From Streptomyces sp. yr375 (GTDB lineage Bacteria > Actinomycetota > Actinomycetes > Streptomycetales > Streptomycetaceae), in NCBI RefSeq assembly GCF_900110755.1, contig NZ_FOFF01000008.1:70346-134345 (forward strand): a stretch of DNA of 64,000 bases, read 5' to 3'. Positions 41,172-51,224 of this stretch are shown one piece after another. Position 1 is the stretch's first letter. Each line of letters opens with the position of its first letter. The notes under the pieces are model-generated. The model saw only the letters and a list, made by a program, of their open reading frames with translations, did no database searches and was not told where the DNA came from. A program made the translations under genes and the position numbers.

Positions 41172-42238
41172 AGCCCCTGCTCCCGCCCGTCGACCCGACT
41201 GTCACCCTGCTGCCGGCCCGCATCGGCCGGCAGGCCGCGCACCGCCGCCTGCGCCTCGATCCCGTCGTACGCCGCCAGCGCCTCGCGGGCGGCCCGGCGG
41301 GCACTGTCGGCGAGGTCCGGCGGTGACACGATCCGGCCCTCCCGGCCCAGCCGCAGGGCCAGCCGCCGCAGCGAGGCCGGTTCGGGGGTGCGCAGAGTGA
41401 TACGCAGTCCGCCGTCCGGAAGCTCATCGGCGCTGTCGTGCGGGTAGTACTCGGCGACCCAGCGGCCGCCCGGCCCGACCTCCACGACGACCTCCGGGTC
41501 CTCGGCGGCCGGCTGCACCAGCCCCTCCGACAGGTCCCGCAGCTCGATCTCGGGCGGCGCGGACGGCTCGTCGAGGATCCTGATCTCGGCGACCCGGTCC
41601 AGCCGGAAGGTGCGCCGGGCCTCCGAGCGGCGGCACCAGGCCTCCACGTACGTGTGCCCGACGCTGACCAGCCGGATGGGGTCGATCTCGCGCTCGGTGA
41701 CCTCGTCCCGAGCGGGCGAGTAGTAGCGGATCCACAGCCGGCGGCGCTCGGAGATCGCCCGGTCGACGTCCGCGAAGACCCCGCCCTCCGACTCGAACGT
41801 CACCGACAGCCGCGCGCTCGCGCCCGCCGCCTCGCCTGCCGCGGCCTCCACCTTCGCCGTCGCCCGCAGCAGCGCCTGCCGGTCGCCCTCGCGCAGCCCG
41901 GGCAGCGTGGACACCGCCCGCGCCGCCACCAGCAGCGCCGTCGCCTCGTCCGCCGCCAGCCGCAGCGGCTCGGCGGCCTCCGCGCCCAGCGCCGCCGGGT
42001 TGTGCCACCAGATGCGCTCGCCGTCGGTGTCGATGTCGAGAAGATCGCCGCCACGGAAACTCGTGCCGCACATGGGCAGCACGTCGAGGTCCGAGACCAG
42101 CTCGTCCTCCGTGATCCCGAACGCGCGCGCCACGTCCTCGATCCGCGCGCCGGGGCGCTCCCTGAGATACGTCACCAGGGAGAGCATCCGCCGGGTCTGG
42201 TCGATCGCGTTCGCCGGCCTGACCGGTTTGCCTGCCAC
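41168..42238 (-). CDS. pafC: WYL-domain transcriptional regulator PafC
   Basis: A 356-residue WYL protein. The HTH part (MLSLVTYLRERPGARIEDVARAFGITEDELVSDLDVL) precedes a WYL domain (RRLWIRYYSPARDEVTEREIDPIRLVSVGHTYVEAWCR) and a WCX C-terminal extension. In mycobacteria PafB and PafC together activate the LexA-independent DNA-damage response. GTG start at 42238, 18 bp after pafB. Both proteins are separate genes here rather than fused. Confidence 0.9.
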   Translation of the reverse strand: MAGKPVRPANAIDQTRRMLSLVTYLRERPGARIEDVARAFGITEDELVSDLDVLPMCGTSFRGGDLLDIDTDGERIWWHNPAALGAEAAEPLRLAADEATALLVAARAVSTLPGLREGDRQALLRATAKVEAAAGEAAGASARLSVTFESEGGVFADVDRAISERRRLWIRYYSPARDEVTEREIDPIRLVSVGHTYVEAWCRRSEARRTFRLDRVAEIRILDEPSAPPEIELRDLSEGLVQPAAEDPEVVVEVGPGGRWVAEYYPHDSADELPDGGLRITLRTPEPASLRRLALRLGREGRIVSPPDLADSARRAAREALAAYDGIEAQAAVRGLPADAGRQQGDSRVDGREQGL

Positions 42239-42256
42239 TGTGTTGCTCGCTCCCCC

Positions 42257-43234
42257 TCAGCCCTTCGCCACGGCCCGCAGCCGGTCCACGACGTCCGCCC
42301 GCAGTTCGGCGGGGTCCAGGACCACCACATCAGGCCCGAACTCCACCAGCCACGCGTCCAGTCCGTGCCCGTACGGAATCTCCAACTCGTCCCAGCCGTC
42401 CCCGAGTTCCCGAACCGCACCGGCCTTCGCCCGCAAGGGGTACCCGCAGCCCGTCCGCAGCCGGATCAGCGCACTGCGGTCGGCGGTCTCCCCCGCCCAA
42501 CTCGCCACGGTCTCCCGCACGGTGACCACATCGGGCACCTCCACGGTGAAACCCGCCCCGCGCGCACGCACCTTCCCGGTGATCCGCGACAACCGGAACA
42601 CCCGCTCGGCGCCCCGGTCCCGGTCGAAGCCCGCCAGATACCAGTGCCCGCGCCAGCACTCCAGCGCCCACGGCTCGACATGCCGGGGCTCCGGATGCGC
42701 GGCGGTCGCCTTGCGGTAGTCGAACACCACGGGCCGGCGGTCCCGGCAGGCCAGCATCAACGGCTCGAACGCGGCCTCGTGCACGGGGATCCGCGGCTCC
42801 AGCGCGCCATGCGGCTCGTACGGGTCGACGTCCTCGGGGAGCCCCGCCGCGCGCAGCTTCTGCAGAGCGCCGCTCGCGGCACCCGCCAGCCGCGCCTGCT
42901 GCCACACCTTGGCGGCCAGGCCCAGGGCCGCGGCCTCCTCGGCGTCCAGGGTGATGGGCGGCAGCCGGTTGCTGTCACGGCGCGCCAGATAGCCGATCTC
43001 GCCGTCCAGGCTCTCCACGGTCTCGATGACCAGGCCCAGTTCCCGCAGATCGTCCTTGTCCCGCTCGAACATCCGGTTGAAGGAGTCGTCCGACCCGGCC
43101 GCACCGCTCCCCGGCCGACAGGTCTCGACATACGCCTCGATGGAATCGCGCAGCTCACGCTTGCTGAGCGGCCGGCGCGTCCCGAGCAGACACAGCGCCA
43201 GGTTCATCAGCCGCTCGGCCTTGGCAATGGCCAT
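42257..43234 (-). CDS. pafB: WYL-domain transcriptional regulator PafB
   Basis: A 325-residue WYL protein. The N-terminal HTH (AERLMNLALCLLGTRRPLSKRELRDSIEAY, then FERDKDDLRELGL) is followed by the WYL core (RRPVVFDYRKATAAHPEPRHVEPWALECWRGHWYLAGFD) and a WCX domain. It pairs with PafC downstream. ATG start. Confidence 0.92.
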   Translation of the reverse strand: MAIAKAERLMNLALCLLGTRRPLSKRELRDSIEAYVETCRPGSGAAGSDDSFNRMFERDKDDLRELGLVIETVESLDGEIGYLARRDSNRLPPITLDAEEAAALGLAAKVWQQARLAGAASGALQKLRAAGLPEDVDPYEPHGALEPRIPVHEAAFEPLMLACRDRRPVVFDYRKATAAHPEPRHVEPWALECWRGHWYLAGFDRDRGAERVFRLSRITGKVRARGAGFTVEVPDVVTVRETVASWAGETADRSALIRLRTGCGYPLRAKAGAVRELGDGWDELEIPYGHGLDAWLVEFGPDVVVLDPAELRADVVDRLRAVAKG

Positions 43235-43363
43235 CGACGCCCTTCGCCTCCCCTATGGTGCTTACGATCGAGACCGTACCGCCCAGCGGCGCAGGGACAA
43301 AAGCCGAGGGCCCACACCCGGTCAGGCATGGGCCCCAGCCGATCACCACTGGTCCTACGACGA

Positions 43364-43735
43364 TCAGACCCCGAGCAGGTCCACCACGAAGATCAGCGTC
43401 TCACCGGGCTTGATCGCCGGGGTCGGGCTCTGGTTGCCGTAGGCGAGGTGCGCGGGGATGGTCAACTGGCGACGGCCGCCGACCTTCATGCCCTGCACGC
43501 CCTGGTCCCAGCCCTTGATGACCCGGCCGCCGCCGAGCGGGAAGCGGAACGGCGTGTCACGGTTCCAGCTCGCGTCGAACTCCTCACCGGTGCTGAAGGC
43601 GACGCCCACGTAGTGCACGGAAACGGTGTGACCCGCCTGCGCGACCTCGCCGTCGCCCTCCCAGATGTCCTTGATCTCGAGGTCCGCCGGGGGCTCGCCG
43701 CCGGGGAAGTCGATCTCGGGCTTCTCGATGCTCAC
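43364..43735 (-). CDS. FKBP-type peptidyl-prolyl isomerase, cytoplasmic
   Basis: A 123-residue single-domain FKBP. It has HYVGVAFSTGEEFDASWNRDTPFRFPLGGGRVIKGWDQGVQGMKVGGRRQLTIPAHLAYGN, with the FKBP active-site aromatic residues and GWDQG. The GTG start at 43735 has AGGAG 8 nt upstream, which I prefer to the longer in-frame reading. It catalyses prolyl cis-trans isomerisation. It is 71 bp downstream of a two-domain FKBP lipoprotein gene, and both lie between pafA and pafB. Confidence 0.92.
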   Translation of the reverse strand: MSIEKPEIDFPGGEPPADLEIKDIWEGDGEVAQAGHTVSVHYVGVAFSTGEEFDASWNRDTPFRFPLGGGRVIKGWDQGVQGMKVGGRRQLTIPAHLAYGNQSPTPAIKPGETLIFVVDLLGV

Positions 43736-43806
43736 GTCACTGGCTCCTGCATGTCTCACGGAAAGGCAACAACACGGACAGTCTTACATCTCCGGCGGCC
43801 TCACAC

Positions 43807-44811
43807 CTACGACAGGATGTCCACCGAGAAGACCATCGTGGAGTCCTTCTCGAGACCGCTGCCGCTCGGCGGGTTGTCCCCGTAACCCAGCGCCGGCGGA
43901 ACGACGATGACGACCCGGCTGCCCACCTTCTTGCCGGTCAGCCCCTGCGACCAGCCCTTGACGACCTGCTGCAGCGCGAACGACGTCGGCGCGCCACGGG
44001 TGTACGTCGAGTCGAACTCCTTGCCCGTGTTCCAGACGACGCCCTTGTACTGCACGAGCACCGAGTCGGACGCCACCAGCGCCGGGCCGTCGCCCTCGAT
44101 CACGTAGTTCGACACCAGCTTGGTCGGCGCGGCCGACTTGGGGACCACGATCGAGGGCGCAGTGCCGTCGGTGTTCGTGCCGACCTTCGGCAGCGCGGCG
44201 TCGGACTGCGGGACGTTCTTGCCCTTGGCCGAGCTCTTCGGACTGAACGCCTCCTGGATGTCGAACACGAACACCAGCGTGTCGGTGCCCTTGACACCCG
44301 CCTCCGTGTTGCCCGCCGCACCGAAACCCCAGGTCGGCGGCACGGAGAACTCCACCCGGCTGCCGACCTTCTTACCCGTCAGCGCATAGCGGATGCCGTC
44401 CATCGAAGCGCCCGGCGCGAGCTGGGTGAACTGCGGCTTGGCCGCGAAGGTGTCCACGAGGACCTTCGCGCTGTCCCAGAGCTGGCCCAGAAGGTTGGCC
44501 TGGACGACGTCCTTCTCCACGACCGTCTTCCCGGTGCCCACGATCAGCGTCTTCACCGCCAACTGGTCCGAAGGCGTCCCGGTGCCCTTGGCGACCGTCG
44601 GCTTCTCACCGAACTTCACCCCCGCCGTGACCGCCGGCAACGGACCGTCGACGATCTTCGGCGGCGGCGCGGCCGACGTGGCCGACGGCGCCGGGGCGGA
44701 GGGCGACGCACTGTCGCTCGCCTTGCTCGAGTCGGGCTTGTCGTCACCACAGGCGGAAAGAGTGACCAGTCCCGCGGGTACGGCGGCAAGAATGAGTGAG
44801 CGTCGGCGCAC
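43807..44811 (-). CDS. Two-domain FKBP-type prolyl isomerase lipoprotein
   Basis: A 334-residue secreted lipoprotein. The signal peptide RRRSLILAAVPAGLVTLSAC has lipobox LSAC, and a Ser/Pro/Ala linker follows. Two FKBP-like domains come next: the first is divergent (SMDGIRYALTGKKVGSRVEFSVPPTWGFG), the second better conserved (VVWNTGKEFDSTYTRGAPTSFALQQVVKGWSQGLTGKKVGSRVVIVVPPALGYGD). It likely assists folding of exported proteins, possibly Tat or Sec substrates. The GTG at 44811 has GAGG at a 7-nt spacing. Confidence 0.88.
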   Translation of the reverse strand: MRRRSLILAAVPAGLVTLSACGDDKPDSSKASDSASPSAPAPSATSAAPPPKIVDGPLPAVTAGVKFGEKPTVAKGTGTPSDQLAVKTLIVGTGKTVVEKDVVQANLLGQLWDSAKVLVDTFAAKPQFTQLAPGASMDGIRYALTGKKVGSRVEFSVPPTWGFGAAGNTEAGVKGTDTLVFVFDIQEAFSPKSSAKGKNVPQSDAALPKVGTNTDGTAPSIVVPKSAAPTKLVSNYVIEGDGPALVASDSVLVQYKGVVWNTGKEFDSTYTRGAPTSFALQQVVKGWSQGLTGKKVGSRVVIVVPPALGYGDNPPSGSGLEKDSTMVFSVDILS

Positions 44812-44936
44812 GATGAAGCCTCGTAATCGGTCGGTCGTCTGATGGAGTGCGCGCAACTCTACGACGCGACCGGGCGCCGTACGGGAAACGTACGGCGCCC
44901 GCGTTGCGTTCCGCACCACATGCGGAACATGTCGCC

Positions 44937-46298
44937 TCACATGCCGGCGATCAGCTTCTCCACCCGGTCGTCCACCGAACGGAACGGGTCCTTGCACAGC
45001 ACGGTGCGCTGCGCCTGGTCATTGAGCTTCAGGTGCACCCAGTCCACCGTGAAGTCCCGGCGCTGCTCCTGCGCCCGCCGGATGAAGTCACCGCGCAACC
45101 GCGCCCGGGTGGTCTGCGGGGGCACCGACTTGCCCTCGAAGATCTTCAGGTCGTTGCAGATCCGAGCCGCCTGGCCCCTCCGCTCCAACAGGTAGTACAG
45201 ACCACGACGACGGTGGATGTCGTGGTAGGCGAGGTCTATCTGCGCCACCCGCGGATGCGACATCGTCATGTTGTGCTTGGCCCGGTACCGCTCGATGAGC
45301 TTGTACTTCATCACCCAGTCGATCTCGGTACCGATCGCGTCGAGGTCCTCCGCCTCGATCGAGTCCAGCGTGCGGCCCCACAGCTCCAGGACCTGGTCGA
45401 CCACGCCGGTACGGATCCCGCGCCGCTCGACGAAGTCGACGGCCTTCTCGTAGTACTCGCGCTGCACCTCCAGCGCGGAGGCCTCCCGGCCACTGGCCAG
45501 CCGCACCTTGCGCCGGCCCGTGATGTCGTGACTGACCTCGCGGATCGCCCGGATCGGGTTCTCCAGCGTCAGATCCCGCATCACCGTGCCCGCCTCGATC
45601 ATGCGCAGCACCAGATCGGTCGCACCGACCTTCAGCAGCATGGTCGTCTCGGACATGTTCGAGTCGCCCACGATGACATGGAGCCGGCGGTAGCGCTCGG
45701 CGTCCGCGTGCGGCTCGTCACGCGTGTTGATGATGGGCCGCGAGCGGGTCGTCGCCGAGGAGACGCCCTCCCAGATGTGCTCGGCCCGCTGGCTGACGCA
45801 GTACACCGCCCCGCGAGGCGTCTGCAGCACCTTGCCCGCGCCGCACAGAAGCTGCCGGGTCACCAGGAACGGGATCAGGATGTCCGCGAGCCGGGAGAAT
45901 TCCCCGTGCCGGGCCACCAGGTAGTTCTCGTGGCAACCATAAGAGTTGCCCGCCGAGTCCGTGTTGTTCTTGAAGAGGTAGACGTCGCCCGCGATTCCTT
46001 CCTCGTGCAGGCGTCGCTCCGCGTCCACCAGGAGTCCTTCGAGAATGCGCTCGCCCGCTTTGTCGTGGGTGACCAACTCGGTCAGGTTGTCACATTCCGG
46101 TGTCGCGTATTCCGGATGCGAACCCACGTCGAGATAGAGGCGGGCGCCGTTCCGCAGAAAGACATTGCTGCTTCGGCCCCATGACACGACACGGCGGAAG
46201 AGGTACCGCGCCACCTCGTCGGGAGACAGTCGACGCTGTCCCCTGAACGTACATGTGACGCCGTACTCGTTCTCCAGCCCGAAAATGCGGCGGTCCAT
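44937..46298 (-). CDS. pafA: Pup-protein ligase PafA
   Basis: A 453-residue carboxylate-amine ligase of the glutamine-synthetase-like fold. The N-terminal catalytic Glu lies in [42 protein letters not shown] and [25 protein letters not shown] follow. It activates the C-terminal Glu of Pup with ATP and links it to substrate lysines for proteasomal degradation. It is separated from the prc-pup-dop-arc genes by the MFS/LacI pair. ATG start. Confidence 0.97.
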   Translation of the reverse strand: MDRRIFGLENEYGVTCTFRGQRRLSPDEVARYLFRRVVSWGRSSNVFLRNGARLYLDVGSHPEYATPECDNLTELVTHDKAGERILEGLLVDAERRLHEEGIAGDVYLFKNNTDSAGNSYGCHENYLVARHGEFSRLADILIPFLVTRQLLCGAGKVLQTPRGAVYCVSQRAEHIWEGVSSATTRSRPIINTRDEPHADAERYRRLHVIVGDSNMSETTMLLKVGATDLVLRMIEAGTVMRDLTLENPIRAIREVSHDITGRRKVRLASGREASALEVQREYYEKAVDFVERRGIRTGVVDQVLELWGRTLDSIEAEDLDAIGTEIDWVMKYKLIERYRAKHNMTMSHPRVAQIDLAYHDIHRRRGLYYLLERRGQAARICNDLKIFEGKSVPPQTTRARLRGDFIRRAQEQRRDFTVDWVHLKLNDQAQRTVLCKDPFRSVDDRVEKLIAGM

Positions 46299-46307
46299 GA
46301 GTGAACA

Positions 46308-47567
46308 TTACGCCCGATCACCTGAACTGAAACGGGGTTCGACAGCACGGTTTGGATCATTTTCCGATGAAGCCGCAACCACCCCGCTTACAGCGGGAGC
46401 CGCAAGTACCCGCCCTGTCGCCAGCAAAACCAACAAAGCCACAGCACCCGCCGCACCCGGCACCACGAACCCCCACAGCGCGCCGCCCGCCTCCACCACC
46501 GGCCCCGCCAGGCCCGTTCCCACCGACGACCCCACCGTGAACATCGTCACCAGCCACGAGAACGCCTCCGTCACCGTCCCGCGCGGAGCGTGCCGGTCCA
46601 CGAGGACGAACGCACACGCCAGCGCCGGCGCCAGGAACACCCCCGCCAGCGCCGCCAGCCCCACCATGGCCACCGCACCCGGCATCAGCAGCAACGGCAG
46701 GTAACACACCGCCAGCAACGCCACCAGGACCCGCAGTCGCCGCTCCGGCGTCCCCGCCCAGCGCCGCGCCCCGTACACCACACCGCCGACCAGCGCGCCG
46801 AGCCCCACAGCCGCCATCAGCCAGCCGTACACCGCGGCGCCGCCGTGGTCGTCCGCGTACGCCAGCGAGGCCACCGAGATCGACCCCAGGGCGATGCCGA
46901 CGAACAGGAACGACCCCAGCATCGCGAGCAGCCCCGGCGACCGCAGCGCGCCCAGCCAGTGCGCCTCACGCGGATCGGAGCGCCACGCGCGCGAAGGGGC
47001 CGCCACGACCACCGAGAGCGCCCCCAGCACCCCCAGGGCGTTCAACGCCAGCAGCGCGACCTGCGGCGACCACAGCGCCGTGCACAGCGTCACCAGCAGC
47101 GGGCCGACCGTGAACATCACCTCCTGGGCGACCGCGTCCATGGCGTACGCCGTGTGGATCTGGTCCTGACGGCGCAGCACAGACGGCCACAGGGCCCGCA
47201 GCCCGCCCTCCAGGGGCGGGGTGAACAGACCGGCGGCCGCCACCGCGGCGTACGCGAGGGCGAGCGGATCCGTGCCCACGACGGCGAACAGCGCCATGGC
47301 CAGCGCCGAGGCCAGCGCCGCCGGCAACTGCACCCGCGGCTGCCCGTGCAGATCGACCAGCCGCCCCAGCAACGGCTGCCCGACGGCGTTCGCGACGCCG
47401 TACACCGCCGCCAGCGCCCCCGCGAGGCTGTACGTGCCGCCCTCCGCGCGGACGAACAGCACGATCGCGATCGCGGCCGTGGCGTTGGGCAGCCGGCCGA
47501 CGAGCGTGCCCGTCAGCAGCCGGGCGGCATGCTTCGCCCTGAGGATCTCCAGATATCCCGCGGCCAA
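46308..47567 (-). CDS. MFS transporter
   Basis: A 419-residue protein with about twelve helices. The N-terminal GTLVGRLPNATAAIAIVLFVRAEGGTYSLAGALAAVYG and the loop GRLVDLHGQPR match small-molecule MFS exporters. I start at a TTG (47565-47567) with GGGGG 6 nt upstream, because upstream codons show no helices. It is divergent from a LacI regulator with palindromic elements between them, which likely control it. It ends 10 bp before the start of pafA, so readthrough into pafA is likely. Confidence 0.82.
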   Translation of the reverse strand: MAAGYLEILRAKHAARLLTGTLVGRLPNATAAIAIVLFVRAEGGTYSLAGALAAVYGVANAVGQPLLGRLVDLHGQPRVQLPAALASALAMALFAVVGTDPLALAYAAVAAAGLFTPPLEGGLRALWPSVLRRQDQIHTAYAMDAVAQEVMFTVGPLLVTLCTALWSPQVALLALNALGVLGALSVVVAAPSRAWRSDPREAHWLGALRSPGLLAMLGSFLFVGIALGSISVASLAYADDHGGAAVYGWLMAAVGLGALVGGVVYGARRWAGTPERRLRVLVALLAVCYLPLLLMPGAVAMVGLAALAGVFLAPALACAFVLVDRHAPRGTVTEAFSWLVTMFTVGSSVGTGLAGPVVEAGGALWGFVVPGAAGAVALLVLLATGRVLAAPAVSGVVAASSENDPNRAVEPRFSSGDRA

Positions 47568-47610
47568 TGTCGCCCCCGTCGGCTCGCCCGAGGCGGCGGA
47601 CCACCCCGAA

Positions 47611-47659
47611 GTTTTACGTATAACGTCTCGTGAACATACGTACCATGTGCGCTGTTCAC
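47611..47659. promoter_or_regulatory. Palindromic operators between the MFS and LacI genes
   Basis: GTTTTAC|GTATAAC (47611-47624) is a CG-centred palindrome with one mismatch, LacI-like in form. Downstream, GTGAACA (47630-47636) and TGTTCAC (47653-47659) form a 7-bp inverted repeat with a 16-bp spacer. Both lie in the 119-bp gap between the divergent starts. Confidence 0.5.
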
Positions 47660-47686
47660 CAGTCCAGACGAAGGAGCAGGCCCACC

Positions 47687-48703
47687 GTGGCACGAGGTAG
47701 CACGCGCCCCACGAGCCGCGACGTCGCCCAGGCCGCCGGAGTCTCCCAGGCCGCCGTCTCCCTCGTCCTCGGCGACAAATGGCGCGGCCGCGTCTCCGCG
47801 ACCACCGCCGACCGCGTACGCAAAGCCGCCCGCGACCTCGGCTACCGGCCCAACCTCGCCGCCCGCAACCTCCGCCTCGGCCACACCCGCACCGTCCTCC
47901 TCGTCGTCCCCGCCCTCACCACGGAATTCTTCGCCGGCGTCTACACCGGCGCGGCACGCGTGGCCGCCGAACACGGCTTCGGCGTCGTCCTCTACCCCTC
48001 CCCCGAAGGCGTCGGCCCCGCCCGCGACCCCTTCGCCTCCGCCCAGGCAGCCCTCGACGGCGTCCTCGCCTCCTCCATGGCCGCCGACGCCCTCACCGCC
48101 ATCCGCGGCGACCAACTCCCCCTCGTCATGCTCGACAGCGACCCCACCGGAAGCCTCGGCGCGGCCACCGTCAACCTCGACATCACCGACGGCGTACGCC
48201 AGGTCACCGACCACCTCCTCGGCCTCGGCCACCGGCACTTCCTGCACCTCGCGGCCGATGTGCCCTCCTGGACCTTCGAAGCACGCGCGCGTGAACTCAC
48301 CGAACGCATCGGCGCGGTACCGGGGACCTCACTGCGCACCGCCGCCGCCCCGATCTCCATCCCCGGCGCCCTGGCCGCCGCGGAAGCCGCCCTCAGCACC
48401 CCAGGACCACGCCCCACCGCCGTCGTCTGCGACGACGACAAACTCGCCGCCGGCGTCTACAAGGCCCTGCGCCGCCTCGGCCTGCGCGTCCCCGACGACA
48501 TGTCCGTCACCGGCCTCGACGACCTCGCCCTCGCCACCGCCCTCGACCCCGAGCTGACGACCGTCCGACTCGACGCCGAGCTCTTCGGCGAACGGGGCAT
48601 GCAAGCCCTCCTCGCCGTCCTGGAGGGCCGCACGCCGGACGGCGGGGACATCCCCGTCGAACTCGTCGTACGAGCCTCCACAGCCCCACCCAGCGCCTCC
48701 TGA
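47687..48703 (+). CDS. LacI-family transcriptional regulator
   Basis: A 338-residue LacI protein. The HTH is TSRDVAQAAGVSQAAVSLVLGDKWRGRVSATTADRVRKAARDLGYRPNLAAR, followed by a periplasmic-binding-like effector domain (VLLVVPALTTEFFAGVYTGAARVAAEHGFGVVLY, AVVCDDDKLAAGVYKALRRLGLRVPDDMSVTGLDDL). The GTG at 47687 has AAGGAG 10 nt upstream. It probably represses the divergent MFS transporter gene. The effector is unknown. Confidence 0.9.
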   Translation: MARGSTRPTSRDVAQAAGVSQAAVSLVLGDKWRGRVSATTADRVRKAARDLGYRPNLAARNLRLGHTRTVLLVVPALTTEFFAGVYTGAARVAAEHGFGVVLYPSPEGVGPARDPFASAQAALDGVLASSMAADALTAIRGDQLPLVMLDSDPTGSLGAATVNLDITDGVRQVTDHLLGLGHRHFLHLAADVPSWTFEARARELTERIGAVPGTSLRTAAAPISIPGALAAAEAALSTPGPRPTAVVCDDDKLAAGVYKALRRLGLRVPDDMSVTGLDDLALATALDPELTTVRLDAELFGERGMQALLAVLEGRTPDGGDIPVELVVRASTAPPSAS

Positions 48704-48782
48704 CACGCCTTGCGCCCCGGCCGAGGAGTCGACCGGGGCGCACAAAGGGTGAAACGAGGGATCAGGCGAGGCGTGAGGGCTA

Positions 48783-49520
48783 CTACTCCTCCTCGGAGCT
48801 CTCCGCCTCCGTGGACGCCCCGTCCGTCTCCAGCAGCCGACCGAGCTGACGACCGACGATCCGCTTGAACTTGCGCTGCTGCGGCCGCGTACGGTCCAGC
48901 ACCGCCACCTCCAGCCGCTCCGCCGGAATCTCCCGCTGCGTACCGTTGGTGTCCCGCGACAGCGCCTGGACGGCCAGCTTCAGCGCCTCGGCAAGGCTCA
49001 TGCCCTCCTCGTGACGCTGATCCAGATAACTGCTGATCTGCTCGGCGTTGCCACCGACCGCCACCGAACCGTGCTCGTCCACGATCGACCCGTCGTGCGG
49101 CAGCCGGTAGATCTGATCGCCGTCCGGCGTCTCACCGACCTCCGCCACGACCAGCTCCACCTCGTACGGCTTCTCACCGGCCGAGGAGAAGATCGTGCCC
49201 AGCGTCTGCGCGTACACGTTCGCCAGACCACGAGCGGTCACGTCGTCACGGTCGTAGGTGTACCCACGAAGATCGGCGTACCGGACGCCACCGATCCGCA
49301 GGTTCTCGTACTCGTTGTACTTGCCGGCGGCCGCGAAACCGATCCGGTCGTAGATCTCGCTGAACTTGTGCAGCGCACGGGACGGATTCTCGCCGACGAA
49401 CACGATGCCGTCGGCGTACTGGATCACGACGAGACTGCGTCCGCGCGCGATGCCCTTGCGGGCGTACTCGGCACGGTCGGCCATCGCCTGCTGGGGGGAG
49501 ACATAGAACGGCGTCGACAC
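48783..49520 (-). CDS. prcA: 20S proteasome alpha subunit PrcA
   Basis: A 245-residue proteasome alpha subunit. It has the gate-forming N-terminus [27 protein letters not shown], then [17 protein letters not shown] and a C-terminal acidic tail (TEAESSEEE). Alpha rings cap the core and bind ARC. GTG start, 62 bp downstream of prcB. Confidence 0.96.
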   Translation of the reverse strand: MSTPFYVSPQQAMADRAEYARKGIARGRSLVVIQYADGIVFVGENPSRALHKFSEIYDRIGFAAAGKYNEYENLRIGGVRYADLRGYTYDRDDVTARGLANVYAQTLGTIFSSAGEKPYEVELVVAEVGETPDGDQIYRLPHDGSIVDEHGSVAVGGNAEQISSYLDQRHEEGMSLAEALKLAVQALSRDTNGTQREIPAERLEVAVLDRTRPQQRKFKRIVGRQLGRLLETDGASTEAESSEEE

Positions 49521-49582
49521 CGGTTATCCGTCCCTTTCTGTCGAAGTCACTGGATCACCTGCGATGAGAACGGGGCCGCCGA

Positions 49583-50428
49583 CTACAGCAGAGCGGCGCG
49601 CGGGCCGTCCGGCTGCTCCAGGCGACGCGCCAGGATCGAGCGGGCGATCTCCGACGACTCCTCGTCGGTCAGCCGACGGAAGCCGTCCTCGGTGATCACG
49701 GTGACGATCGGGTAGATCCGGCGGGCGACATCGGGACCACCGGTCGCCGAGTCGTCGTCAGCCGCGTCGTAGAGGGCCTGGACCACGAGCGTCGTGGCCT
49801 CGTCCTCCGTCAGGTCGTTACGGAAGAGCTTCTTCATCGCCCCGCGCGCGAAGATCGAACCGGAGCCGGTGGCGGCGAAGTGATGCTCCTCGGAGCGACC
49901 GCCCGTGACGTCGTACGAGAAGATCCGGCCTCGGTCCCGGTCCACGTCGAACCCCGCGAACAGCGGAACCACGGCCAGGCCCTGCATGGCCATGCCCAGG
50001 TTGGAACGGATCATGGTCGACAGCCGGTTCGCCTTGCCCTCCAGCGAGAGCTGCGCGCCTTCGACCTTCTCGAAGTGCTCCAGCTCCAACTGGAACAGCT
50101 TGACCATCTCGACGGCCAGACCGGCGGTGCCGGCGATGCCGACGGCCGAGTACTCGTCCGCCGGGAAGACCTTCTCGATGTCCCGCTGCGCGATGACGTT
50201 GCCCATGGTGGCGCGACGGTCACCGGCGAGCACGACGCCACCGGGGAACGTGACGGCCACGATCGTCGTCCCGTGCGGCGCCTCGATCACACCCTGCGTG
50301 GGAGGCAACTGCCGCTTGCCGGGCAGCATCTCCGGCTGATGATCGGAGAGAAAGTCCATGAAGGACGAGGACCCGGGCGTCAGGAAGGCAGCCGGTAGAC
50401 GCCCGGTGCTACGAGTGTTGGCTTCCAC
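49583..50428 (-). CDS. prcB: 20S proteasome beta subunit PrcB
   Basis: A 281-residue proteasome beta subunit. A propeptide of 53 residues ends ...IEAPHG and precedes the catalytic N-terminal Thr54 ([21 protein letters not shown]), with the Asp/Lys active-site partners. The GTG at 50428 has GGAGGG 6 nt upstream. Its first 49 bp overlap the end of the upstream HNH nuclease gene in another frame, so it is translated from within that gene. Confidence 0.96.
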   Translation of the reverse strand: MEANTRSTGRLPAAFLTPGSSSFMDFLSDHQPEMLPGKRQLPPTQGVIEAPHGTTIVAVTFPGGVVLAGDRRATMGNVIAQRDIEKVFPADEYSAVGIAGTAGLAVEMVKLFQLELEHFEKVEGAQLSLEGKANRLSTMIRSNLGMAMQGLAVVPLFAGFDVDRDRGRIFSYDVTGGRSEEHHFAATGSGSIFARGAMKKLFRNDLTEDEATTLVVQALYDAADDDSATGGPDVARRIYPIVTVITEDGFRRLTDEESSEIARSILARRLEQPDGPRAALL

Positions 50429-50973
50429 GTCGTTCCCTCCAGGTAGGCAACAGCCCGACGACCGACATCGGGATCGTCTCCCAACTTGCCGATGGCCGAA
50501 TTGCAGTTGAAGCACAGTACGCCACGGACCCTACCCGTCTTGTGGCAGTGATCCACATGGACGGCCGGGGCTTTCAGGCAAATCACGCAGAGCCCCTTTT
50601 GAGAGGCGACCATGGCATCACGCTCGGCTTCGGTCATGCCGTACTGGCGCTTGAGATGCCCCCGCCGCCCCTTGACGGCCTTGCATGCCTTGCAACAGGT
50701 CGCAAGGCCGTCGGACGCCGTGGCGTTGCGGTGCCACTCACCATGCGGCTTGATCTCCGCACAGCTACGGCAGAACTTGTGGCCCTCGGGCGTCTCCACG
50801 CGCGGCCGCACGTTCTTGCCCTTCGCCAGTTGCCGGGCCTGGTGATAGGCCGCCCAGCACTCCCGGCAGTAGGCCTGCAACCCGTCCCGGGCTGCCTTGT
50901 TACCGGCGAAGGCTGCTCGCGGCTTGGACTCCTTGCACCGCGAGCAACGCTTCACACTCTCTTCGTTTGCCAA
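50380..50973 (-). CDS. HNH recombination endonuclease VII-like protein inserted in the proteasome operon
   Basis: A 197-residue Cys-rich nuclease. Repeated CxxC zinc knuckles ([37 protein letters not shown]) precede the endonuclease VII-type HNH core ([43 protein letters not shown]). The family resolves branched DNA in phages (T4 gp49 type). It lies between pup and prcB, overlaps prcB by 49 bp and is visibly less GC-rich than its neighbours. Related genes are common in mobile elements and phages, so transfer is plausible. No functional link to pupylation is known to me. Confidence 0.88.
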   Translation of the reverse strand: MANEESVKRCSRCKESKPRAAFAGNKAARDGLQAYCRECWAAYHQARQLAKGKNVRPRVETPEGHKFCRSCAEIKPHGEWHRNATASDGLATCCKACKAVKGRRGHLKRQYGMTEAERDAMVASQKGLCVICLKAPAVHVDHCHKTGRVRGVLCFNCNSAIGKLGDDPDVGRRAVAYLEGTTWKPTLVAPGVYRLPS

Positions 50974-51005
50974 CTCCAGAGACCTCGAAACCCTCGATAC
51001 GAAGG

Positions 51006-51224
51006 CTACTGGCCGCCTTTCTGAACGAAACTTCGAACGAAGTCCTCGGCATTTTCCTCGAGTACATCGTCAATCTCGTCAAGAACCGAGTCCACGTCGT
51101 CGCTCAGCTTTTCCTGGCGTTCCTTGAGGTCTTCCGAGGTCTGCGCCTCGGGGGCCTGCTCTTCGGTCTCCTCCGTGGAGCGCGTCGCCTTCTGCTGGCC
51201 GCCGCCGGTGTCCTTGGTCGCCAT
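51006..51224 (-). CDS. pup: Prokaryotic ubiquitin-like protein Pup
   Basis: A 72-residue, largely disordered Pup. It has the helical ARC-binding region (SEDLKERQEKLSDDVDSVLDEIDDVLEENAEDFVRSFVQKGG) and a C-terminal GGQ; the terminal Gln must be deamidated by Dop before ligation. I start at the ATG of MATKDTGGG (51224). It lies 188 bp after dop and 32 bp upstream of the HNH nuclease gene. Confidence 0.97.
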   Translation of the reverse strand: MATKDTGGGQQKATRSTEETEEQAPEAQTSEDLKERQEKLSDDVDSVLDEIDDVLEENAEDFVRSFVQKGGQ

